DNA of 64,000 nt from Sinohyriopsis cumingii (taxonomy: Eukaryota; Mollusca; Bivalvia; Unionida; Unionidae). The notes beneath the pieces are model-generated. The model did no database searches, was not told the DNA's origin, and was given only the letters and a program-made list of their open reading frames with translations. The translations under genes and the position numbers were made by a program. The stretch is from NCBI GenBank assembly GCA_028554795.2, contig CM068830.1, positions 51,780,355 through 51,844,354 on the forward strand. Reading direction: 5' to 3'. Positions 54,575 through 64,000 of the stretch are shown here, one piece after another (within the stretch, counting starts at the first letter, position 1; every line of letters begins with the position of its first letter).

Positions 54575-56075
54575 AATAATAATAATAATGAGGACTTTGT
54601 ATAGCGCCTAATCTTTAGAAGCTCTAAACGCATTGCAACATTAGACAACACCTATTAGATAAAAAACATATAATGATATGATTACAGAAACAAACACCAT
54701 GAAATTAGAAAACATTAAAAAACATGCTGAAAATATTTAAGGTAGGAAACATTATTAGGTCTTTAAGTTTATTCTTGCAGTCGAAATAAGTGAGTTTTGA
54801 GAGCATTCTTGAATGTGATCACTGCGTCTTTGTGTCTAAGTTCAGTGGGCAATTCATTCCACGTTGCTGGGCCTTGGTATGCAAAAGAACGCTGTCCATA
54901 TGACTTTGTTTTCATAGTGGGAATAATGAGTATACGATTGTCAGAAGAGGAGCGTAAGCATATTACTGGTGTGTACACATGGGTGAGGTCGGATAGGTAT
55001 ATTGGACTTGAGTCCGACAGTGAAACGTAGCACAGACAACAAATTTTGTGTTTGATTCTGGATCGAATGGATAGCCAGTGTAGGATACAGAGCAGCGGAG
55101 AGGTGTGCTCTGATCGTGGTACTTTAAGTATGATCCAAGCAACTGTGTTTTGAACTTTTTGAAGTTTCTGGAGCAGATATTGAGATGAACCAGACATAAT
55201 TGAGTTACAATAGTCCATTCTTGAAAGTACTAATGTACAAATAGTGTTTTAGTGACATCATCTGAAAGATATTTGCGAATTGAGCTGATGCGTCTCAGCT
55301 CAAGATATGCAGCCTTGCATATGTTCATGACATGTTATTGCAATGTGAGATTACTGTCCATAGCAACACCTAGGTTTCGTATTGACTGTGTGAATTTAAT
55401 GTTGGTGTTGCTGATATTTATTGTTTGAGGTAAATATGAATGAAAAAGTATTTGTGTTGTGATCAGAATGGCCTCAGTTTTATCATCATCCATCTGCAGC
55501 TTGTTACATGTCATCCATGATTTCACATCAGAAATGCACCTCGCTACACCTTAGATGGTAACATCAACTTCAGTTGGCTGGCTAGATTTGTATATTTGGG
55601 TGTCATCAGCATACAATTGGTGAGACACTGGATGATTCACTTGAGAGCGACTGAGTGTACATAATGAAGAGAACAGGTCCAAGAACAGACCCCTGTGGAA
55701 CACCACAACATAGATCAACTGGGCTGGAGTGTATTCCATTTGCAGATACAATTTGTGTCCTGTTGACCAAGTAGGACTTGAACCACAGTAAGGTTGTATC
55801 ATAAATGCCAAATACATGCTGGAGACGGTGAAGTAATATATCATGGTCTATTGTGTCAAATGCTGCAGACAAATCAAGGAGGGTGAGGACTGTAATCTTT
55901 CCGCTATCCAACGCAGAGAGAATGTCATTAACTACTTTTAGAAGAGTAGTAGAACACCTCGATCTATTGCAACAACTAGTTGTGCTACTTCTGTTCCTGT
56001 TACTACTTTCATTGGTAGAATGGATGTGTTTATTGCACAATAAAGCAAATTGTGCATGACGGTCAGGCACTGAAC
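54575..56075 (-). pseudogene. L2-type LINE relic, RT to 3' end
   Basis: Minus-strand non-LTR retrotransposon, 5'-truncated within the reverse transcriptase. Visible in order: LLDLSAAFDTIDH (about 55860), GVPQGSVLGPVLF (about 55690), a frameshift, then YADDTQIY (catalytic YADD, about 55600), NKLQMDDDKTEAILITT (about 55490), IRNLGVAMDSNL (about 55350), DYCNSIMSG (about 55210), and a long open C-terminus (LHWLSIRSRIKHK...GPATWNELPTELR) to the stop at 54769. The 3' UTR ends GGCGCTATACAAAGTCCTCATTATTATT, the L2-like terminus with an (ATT)n tail. Several frameshifts and stops make it inactive. Confidence 0.85.
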
Positions 56076-58941
56076 AACATTCTTTTTGTTGCTTTTGCTA
56101 ACACATTTCATTATGGTATAAAATCAGAAACAAAACCAATTTATTTTCTACCATTTCATATTCTTTACGCATTCTCCCAAAGAACTCTCCAAATATTGTC
56201 CGTCAAAAATAAGGGTATTACACCAAACGTCCACATCAAACATGATACAATATGAACTTCGCAATTTTAGTAAGAGCTAACATATGAATAAAATGCCCAT
56301 ATTTTTGCAATCCGATTCAAGAGAACATAGCAAAGTTTGGATCAGCCAAAAGAGCAGAGACGATTCCACGTAGCCACCAAACAGTCAATGCCAAAGACCA
56401 TACCGTTCAGGTTCGTGTCTGACTCAGTATCGCTGGACATAGCATTATCTCCGATGTATTGCCAAACATTGTGGAACATTGTCGAAGCACCCGTTCTCGC
56501 TCCTGTGACCAAAGTCTCCATCTACTTCATGACATGGCACAGGCGCATAAACCCACCGTACCGACATTCTTCCTGAAACAGTACAGCATCCAAATTTTAC
56601 CACATCTTCCATGCAACTCGTAAATATATCCAAGTGATTTTGGATGACGCCCGTTATCAAAGATTCGCTGTGTGACCGACGACTTGAAAGCTGCCATCTT
56701 TTATAAATACGTATTTTCCAGTGTATGAACAGCTTACCTAAAAGTGAATATAATATTACGTTTAATAAATAGGATACTCAGACTGACAAAGTGTGCAGAG
56801 TGAATGAGGAGTTGTTTGATGGGACGCAATGAAGGAATATTAAGTAATAAACAACTTAGTTGTAAGGTTGGCTAATATTTAGAACGTTTTTAAATGATTC
56901 TTGCTCATACGTATTGTTTGTAATAATGATGTACAGAGAAGCACTTTGTTTTAGAAAACCATGAGATTTACAAACTAATCTGAAATAAAATTATGCCATT
57001 GCCATGCAAAATACGTGCTATGAATCTTACAAGGGAGAACTCATAAAAAAAAGGTGAAGAAGAAAACAACAGCCATTGAAAATAAATAAAGAGCACGTGG
57101 CCCGTAAAATAGCTAATCAGGCAGTAGGCAGGACCCTGTCAACATAAACATATCGACTTTAGGGGTAAAGTCTTGAACAAAATCATGATATTGAAGGAAA
57201 TGCTTTGATAAATATGTATGCTAGAATCAATGCTATTTCTATAATATTTAATGTATAATAAACGGGAGAAAATGTGAAACAATTACCGGTTAGTTAGTTT
57301 CTGCAAATATTAAAGGAAAGGTAAGAAATAATATGATGAATACATCACTCTTACACCTAGCGAACAGATTAAACTTTATACATTCAGGCGTTAACAAGTT
57401 TTATTTTTTATATACGTATGTGTTATGCTAAGCTTTGTTCAACTCAAAGAATGAAGATCTCAAAGACGAATCCAAATTAAGCATATACGAAACGAAAGTT
57501 ATTTAATCATTCATTCACACACACACACACACGCGCGCGCGCGCTTTATTTGTTTATTTACTTGTAATAAAGACCACGGCATTATCTAAGATCGATTGTT
57601 TTAGCAGAATATTAACTTTTCTTTCTGGATCACTGAGGATCAGGACGGACCCAGATGCACAAGTAAGTTCCACAAATGAATTGGTCTTTCAGTGTCCTTG
57701 TATGACCGATAATGCTTATATGTTGCCGTTCTTAATACTTATAACTAATAAATCAGAGAGTAAGCCAGTGATGGGAGGGTAGAGTGAGAATATATGAAGG
57801 AGTAAACGTAGACTGCATATCTGCGTTCGTCTTTGTATACCCAGTAAATATGTGGCTGGTTTACGATTAAGTCTTCAATACTATCCAGATTATGAAAAAC
57901 TGCTTAGTCGTGAATGGCACTTGCGCTTGACAAAACATTCTAATTTAAAACCCCATTTTTATTCAGCGAGTGCTTCACTGACAATACATTACAATTCTGA
58001 GACAGGCGTGACATAAAACTCGGCATTTATTTTATAATAACGATAAACAATTCATCCCCTATCAACACGGCCCAGATGATAAATCAAAATTCTAAAACCG
58101 CAGAGCTAATCTGCAAACCGAATTAAATCATACAATTTAAAGTTTCAAACTGAACATATGTAAGACGAGTTACGCGGGATAAAGCACGAAACCGCGTACG
58201 AACAAATGAATGCACAGAATGGCAGGATCATTTGATTTTCGTCTTTTCTTTATAAGGCGCGGAGGTAAAACGTTTGTTCAAATCAAAGCAATGCACTTAC
58301 TTCAGAACATATTTGGAACTTTTGAGAGATTTTAAATAAATAATTTGTGTCTGTTATAACTCAAACGTTCTCGGTTAACACTTACATTAAAAAAAACTAT
58401 TGCAAAAAATAAGAAGACAACTGTTCTCGAATAAGATGCAGCTAATAAATCTTGCTTCGTGTCAGACGAAGATATCATAAGTTAATGCATGCATTATATA
58501 TAATATATAATTTTGTTTCCATTCCTACACATCCACAATGAATCCTATGTTACAATTGAGAGGCAATTATTTCTTGTCGGCAAAGTTAGCGAAGCGATAA
58601 CCTTTAAGATTATTCATACTGTTCTTACACTCATCCATCACTCTCACCCCTGACTGTTCTTTTTTCACTCATCTGACACGGTTACATAAAAATAAAATAA
58701 ATATATCAGGAAGGTACAGATGATGCATTGCCTTGTTTTAATATAAACCATGAATATGTGCATATTCAGTTAGGCTAATAGAGATTATTGAAACCTCAAT
58801 CACAAGAACAAACAAAAGGGCGCAAGAAATTTAAAATTTCTTGTAGACATGAAAAAGATAAATCAACATTTTTAATATTTGCAACGATGTAGAGATGTGC
58901 TCTCTGAACTGGATGGTGGACATTTTATATAAGCATATAGA
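56076..58941. other. No gene recognised; Z-DNA-prone repeat
   Basis: An (AC)n(GC)n run lies at about 57518-57543. Around 56330-56690 there are overlapping open frames on both strands with a more even codon look than the surroundings, but no motif I recognise. The rest is AT-rich single-copy sequence. Confidence 0.5.
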
Positions 58942-58953
58942 TCTAAGTGGAAA

Positions 58954-59205
58954 TTGTTGTTGTTGTTGTATGGTTTAACGCCATTTTTCAGCACAAGATA
59001 GGTTATACATGGCGGCCAGTATAATTCGTGGAGGAAGAACCCTGGAAAACCGCGGGAAAAACCACCGACCCACGAGAAGCTACTGGCAGGCTTTCTCATG
59101 TACCCACGTTAGCCGAGCCTGAGACTCGAACTCACGCAGACAGAGGTGAGATGGCAGTGATCCGTAACGGTGAGCGCTTTAGACCACTTGGCCACTCGGC
59201 GCCCC
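58954..59205 (-). mobile_element. tRNA-derived SINE with 12-bp target-site duplication
   Basis: Read on minus: a tRNA-like head with A box (TGGCCAAGTGGTC) and B box (GTTCGAGTCTC), a conserved body, and an (ACA)n tail. It is flanked by the exact duplication TCTAAGTGGAAA at 58942-58953 and 59206-59217, which fixes both element ends. It is about 250 bp and transcribed in principle by RNA polymerase III from the internal boxes. It is the same family as the SINE in array units 1-6. The head and (ACA)n tail suggest a tRNA-type metazoan SINE; I cannot name the subfamily. Confidence 0.88.
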
Positions 59206-59217
59206 TCTAAGTGGAAA

Positions 59218-60585
59218 AAACACTGGAAATGAGAATCAAAACAATAACATTTTAACTTGTTTATTAGGACCGTGAGATGTAACGCATATGAAACGATACA
59301 TGCATCTTTACTTCATCTCAATGATCATTAGTTATATATCTTTTTTTCTGAATTGTGCTCATAAGCTAACAGTTTTTCGTTTGTATTGGTCCTATGTTTA
59401 CAACAGACAGAAAAAGGTCAACTTAAATCATAACGCATGTGAATATGAAAAGTGTTTAAGTTTTTGCAATGAAAAGAGGGTGTGTACAAGTGTGAAAACT
59501 GAAGCAGCACATACAGCAATAATAAATCGATTTTGTCAGTGTATTCACACACACAAACACACACACACACGCCGAGCTATCAGAAATCTGAATTAATTAG
59601 ATACACGAGAGGTCAAGAGGCGAAGAAGGTAAATTCCGACAGGTCAAACATTTTTACGACTGACACAGATCAAAAGTATGTTCAAGACTTTATGATGTGC
59701 TTTCATACGATATTAATGACGCCATCAGATATTTATTGAAATATTTGATAACTTTTCACAATAAAAATGTCAGTAATTTGCATTTGAATGAAGAATTCCA
59801 ATAATTTGCCTTTGAATGAAGAATTCCAAAAGTCCCGCTTTCCACCAACTTTCGTGCTAAATCATCCATTTTGATCAAACCGCATCATATTCATTGCCCA
59901 TCTCTATGTTTATTTATTGATCGATTAGTCGACTGCATTATCAACCCACACGGTCATAGAAAAAGGTTAACGGAGGGTAGAGCGGCCTTTGGACATTTTA
60001 ATAATAAATAATATGTTTTAGATCCATATTATTTGCTTTTATCAACGTGAAGAAAGACATACAAATACATACAAATGGACAAATGCGTTAAATAGATGAC
60101 ATGTATTCCTACTTACAAATATGTCTACCGTACAAATCTTGACAGGATATTGCGTCTTTGTATCAGGATATAGTGAACACTGTATTAAAATCCTGTGGGA
60201 AGTTCAACCGTTATGAAAACCCAGGTTAATATAGGTTACTTGGTGCAAGTTTAGTTTTCTTTTTTTATCCGTATTCCTTCCCTTATACATTAGACAGGTT
60301 TTAATGAGAGAGAGAGAGAGGAATTTCGAAGAAATTCTGCACCAAATTTAATTCTTTTAGAAGACTAGGATCATTTACATTTTTATCGTTGTTTTATTAC
60401 AATACTATTGAATACTCAGTAGAAATTCGTTACAGATTTAGATAATATAAAAACGATAGTGTATGGTTGAAATATATCGAAATTTTGAATCAATATTTAT
60501 ATATGCGTATTAATGCGCAACCGTATTGGTATATCAAATTGATTTATGCCAACACTTTACAAGCCATGGTATTTTTATTTTTTTA
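59218..60585. other. No gene recognised; short tandem duplication
   Basis: Includes a (CA)n run near 59545-59571, a 28-bp direct tandem duplication at about 59773-59828 (TAATTTGC(A/C)TTTGAATGAAG...), and a (GA)n run near 60306-60320. Confidence 0.55.
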
Positions 60586-60657
60586 ACACACACACACACA
60601 CTCACACACACTTGTGTGTATACATACACACGTGTGTGTGTGTGTGTGTGTGTGTGT
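60586..60657. repeat. (CA)n / (TG)n inverted repeat
   Basis: A CA run (60586-60611) is followed by CTTGTGTGTATACATACACACG and a TG run to 60657. The two arms are complementary and can fold as a hairpin or cruciform; both arms are also alternating purine-pyrimidine. Confidence 0.85.
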
Positions 60658-62159
60658 AAGATGTATGCTGTATCATTGATACACCACGAGGTATATACAT
60701 TTTTCATTAAAAGCAAACGAGGCTTGCCGAGTTTCCTTTTCATGAAAAATGTTACGACGAGTATTATATCAAAGATACAGCGCACATAATATAGGTATAC
60801 TTTATTTATATCACATACAAATACACATACTTGCATTTCAACGCAGTTAAAAATGCCTACAAGCAAATGCTTATTGACGGAGTGTATGAACTCTGTGTGT
60901 TCGCTACAAAACGTAGTGTTTAACCTTTTGTGAACTGAATAATCGTAATCTTCTTTTAAAATTCACTAAGTTGTTTCTTTAAGATTTTGAGCTTCTATTT
61001 TCATTCATTTTGATTGAATGTCTTTCACATACCTGCTAGCATACTGAAACGAGTTGGAAATGTAAACTGAGCCAAACGAGGGCCCAGCAACAGGTAATTT
61101 AAGCATTTAAATGCATTAACATTTCATCTAGATCATTATTATGATTTCGTTAACATTGTTACCAACCATACAATTGTTTATGTCCTTCATTTTTATCTTC
61201 CCACTTTCCCCAGCTTCGAGTGACTATATTGTTTCATCATTGATGGTTCCATAGACATCGTCGTAAGAAAAGACAAGATAAAATACGCCAGGCTCGTTTT
61301 TTAACGGATGTTTGCTGGTATCTTTCACCGAAGGAGAATGGGGGGGGGGGGGGCGTTTTTGAGAAAATGAATACCGTCTTTACTCGTGTACAAGTCAAAT
61401 CAAACTACCATCCGCATAGACCAGAATCTGCCGTCGCATAATCCGCCGACGTATCTAAGTCATTGCACCTGTTCGAAGTAGTCAGCAGAACGAACAACAT
61501 TAACCCGAATCTGCCGGATCATTAAGCGACAACAGATCAGGGTCTATGTTGTTTTCACCTGGATCCGACTTGTAAGCGCGTGTATGCACATTAAAGAAAA
61601 TTAAAAACACTTTAGTTTCTTTCAACTTTTTAAAATGTTGATGACGTGTTAGAAAAATTAAACATTTCTTAAGTACCACGTAATATACAGCCTTCAAAAT
61701 TTAATCATAAAGATCTATATAGATGCCAGTGAGCCTTTTCGAGGATTTTGTTAATTACTTAGATCTGAAATTAAAATAATTTGAAAGTTGAAGTTTTTCA
61801 ATTAAGTAGCTTCCCTCTGTATTTCAATAGCTAAAACATGAAATTTATTTTAGTAAAAATCCTGACATTTTTCACCAGACGCCATCCCGAAGAAAATAAA
61901 ATAAAAACAAAAGAAAAATAAATGTGTATACGATATATAATGTTTTAGATGATACGGGGACCATATATAGCTGCGTCTATTTACCAAAAGCCGCTTTTTT
62001 GTTTCAAACCTAATTTGTTCATAAATTGTCTCCACAATAATTCTACAGTTCGGAATTGTACGGTTATCAAGCATTCACTGCAACAAGTTTCAGTGCACTT
62101 TCTTGTACTACTCAAGGGGTATAAGAACCTTTCCATAAAAAGAATTTCCTGGCTTTGCA
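60658..62159. other. No gene recognised
   Basis: AT-rich, with a poly-G run at about 61340-61354. Open frames at 61500-61697 and 61850-62251 have no recognisable domains. Confidence 0.55.
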
Positions 62160-63175
62160 GCTGTATATCACTGCTATCCTTTATACGAGTCTCGCTCTGT
62201 AGTATAAAGCAATGCTATTCTTTATACAATGTAAAGCTCAATATTGTATGACATTGCTATCCATTTTACGAAGTCTAGCTCTAATTTTATAGCACTGTTA
62301 TCCTTAATACGAAGTCTAGCTCAGCTGCTATCCATTATGCGATGCCTAGCTCTGTATTATATAGCATTGCTATCCTTTATACAATGTAAAGCTCTATATT
62401 GTATAACATTGATATCCATTTTACGAAGTCTAGCTCTAATTTATATAGCACTGTTATCCTTAATACGAAGTCTAGCTCAATAATATATAGCACTGCTATC
62501 CATTATCCGATGTCTAGCTCTGTATTATATAGCAATGCTATCCTTTATACAATGTAAAGCTCTATATTGTATAACATTGATATCCATTTTACGAAGTCTA
62601 GCTCTAATTTATATAGCACTGTTATCCTTAATACGAAGTCTAGCTCAATAATATATAGCACTGTTATCCATTATGCGATGTCTAGCTCTGTATTACAAAG
62701 CATTGCTATCCTTTATACGATGTATTGCTCTCTACCAAATAGCACTGCTATCCTATATACGATATATAGCTCGATTTTTTTAATATAATTTCTGTCTCTG
62801 TTTATATATAACTGCTATCATTTATACTACTTCTCACTTTAAATTATATAACACTGATATCCCTTGTAAGATGTCTACTTTGAGTATATACCAATGTTGT
62901 CCTTTATAAGAAGTCTAGCTCTGTATTATATAGCACTCTATCCTTTCTACGAAGTCTTGGTCTATATCATATAGCACTGCTATCCTAAATACAATATCTA
63001 GCTCTGTATTATATAGAACTTATCATTTATACTATATTGCTCTGTAACACCTAGCACTGCTATCTTTTGTACGATATCTATCTCTATTATATAACACTAC
63101 TATCCTTTATATGAATTCTATCTCTGTAATATGTAGCACTGTTGTCCTTTATACGTTGTCTAGCTCTGTATTATA
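62160..63175. repeat. 42-bp minisatellite with 168-bp higher-order repeat
   Basis: About 24-25 degenerate copies of a 42-bp monomer resembling CTATCCTTTATACGAAGTCT followed by AGCTCTGTATTATATAGCACTG. Between about 62223 and 62710 four consecutive monomer types recur as a block: landmark TATACAATGTAAAGC at 62223, 62378 and 62546 gives spacings of 155 (one 13-bp deletion) and 168 bp, that is 4 x 42. Monomers to the right are more degenerate. Long open frames across it are translations of the repeat, not genes. Confidence 0.93.
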
Positions 63176-64000
63176 GACGTCGTTATTGCGGATGTATTTA
63201 TCGATTTATGTTATTGTGACAAATATATCTATCTACAACTATTACACTTTTGTGTCACTGGATCAAGTTCAGACTATGTAAAACTGCATAAGCAAGGTAT
63301 CAGGATTTATTATTGAATCAACTTAATATGAGCTAAATTAATTTAATTGATGCTTTGCCAGCCTAAGAAATATTTTACTAGTTTTTCTTTATTATCAATA
63401 CTGACTGTTTGTCTGCTACAACAGCCCTCACATTTCCGTTTTCTTCTCACTGCGTATGTCTTTTACGTAAACAACAGATCGCTATTACACAAACCGAGAA
63501 AATATTATATATTTTGCCACTTATAAAAACATAACTTCAGTTTTTTTTTATCATGATTGAATACGTGAAATGAATAGAGAAGAATGAGGGGAGTGATGGA
63601 AAAATGATTCATTTGAAGGTGATTGATGGCATGGTATATGTACTTTTCTCTTGATGCATCACTGTAAACGTTGCTGATTATTTATGATACGCTTCGCTAG
63701 TAGACTGACGACATTCGGTCGTTACAAATGATGATAAATACTTGCAGACATGTTTCAGACATAAGATGCTTTGCCACGGTCACTGCACTTAATAATTTCA
63801 TGGTCCAAAATCTAGAATAAATATATTAGGACATAATTTTTCAGTACAAGTAATAAGATTGGAAATTCCTCTAAATTGTGTTAAGAGTAAGTTTTGATTA
63901 AATTGTATTAGAAGTAAATTGATAAATCATACTGATAGTAATCTTCTATTAAAATATATTGAGATTGAATCCATTTATTTCGGTATTGCAATTATATACT
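63176..64000. other. No gene recognised
   Basis: AT-rich sequence to the window end, with no open frame or repeat worth calling. Confidence 0.55.

Noticed and set aside
56337..56690. Possible coding exon on either strand
   Set aside because: Overlapping open frames on both strands, no conserved motif and no paired splice sites that I could support.
58954..59205. tRNA gene on minus
   Set aside because: A and B boxes are present, but the cloverleaf 3' half is not, and the unit has an (ACA)n tail and target duplication, so it is a SINE.
62160..63175. CRISPR-like array
   Set aside because: No constant repeat alternating with unique spacers; the whole 42-bp monomer is repeated, and the sequence is eukaryotic.

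Overview
The window is eukaryotic and AT-rich, with spliced genes, LINE and SINE retrotransposons, microsatellites and a minisatellite. The secreted Gly/Tyr-rich protein family encoded here looks like a shell-matrix (shematrin-like) family. With the SINE and LINE types, this suggests a mollusc, most likely a bivalve. That is inference from protein style and repeats; no species marker is present.

Positions 1-43866 are a head-to-tail array of six gene-bearing units (7.0-7.6 kb, or about 5.7-6.1 kb when deleted) plus a truncated seventh. Each gene-bearing unit carries, left to right: a 5' block with decayed coding-like sequence; a decayed Maverick/Polinton (adintovirus-like) segment interrupted by a tRNA-derived SINE (packaging ATPase on minus, PLA2-like domain and integrase on plus); then, on minus, a three-exon gene for a secreted protein of about 124-127 aa rich in GGY repeats, with a large (TA)n microsatellite in intron 1. 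In units 1, 4, 5 and 6 a TATA box and a non-coding first exon lie at the right end of the unit. Splicing changes the end of the protein: a donor overlaps the apparent stop codon and a small last exon adds a Tyr, giving a basic ...KRHGKY C-terminus. Genes 2 and 3 share a deletion of the promoter and exon 1 and carry amino-acid changes. Unit 4 is a mosaic of the 2/3 type and the 5/6 type. The outermost units (1 and 7) are the most diverged, as expected if unequal crossing-over homogenises the interior.

Positions 43867-64000 are low in genes. They hold a LINE relic (44.4-45.6 kb), a possible solo LTR (48.0-48.8 kb), a decayed exon-2 paralogue of the array gene in opposite orientation (49.7-49.9 kb), an old diverged duplication (51.9-53.1 kb), an L2-type LINE relic (54.6-56.1 kb), a SINE with a 12-bp target-site duplication (59.0-59.2 kb), several simple repeats, and a 42-bp minisatellite with a four-monomer higher-order repeat (62.2-63.2 kb). 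I found no convincing intact host gene in this right-hand part.

The only apparently functional genes are the array copies. They would make many transcripts of nearly identical secreted structural protein. The viral-like genes in every unit are broken at the same positions, so they died before the array expanded and travel as passengers.
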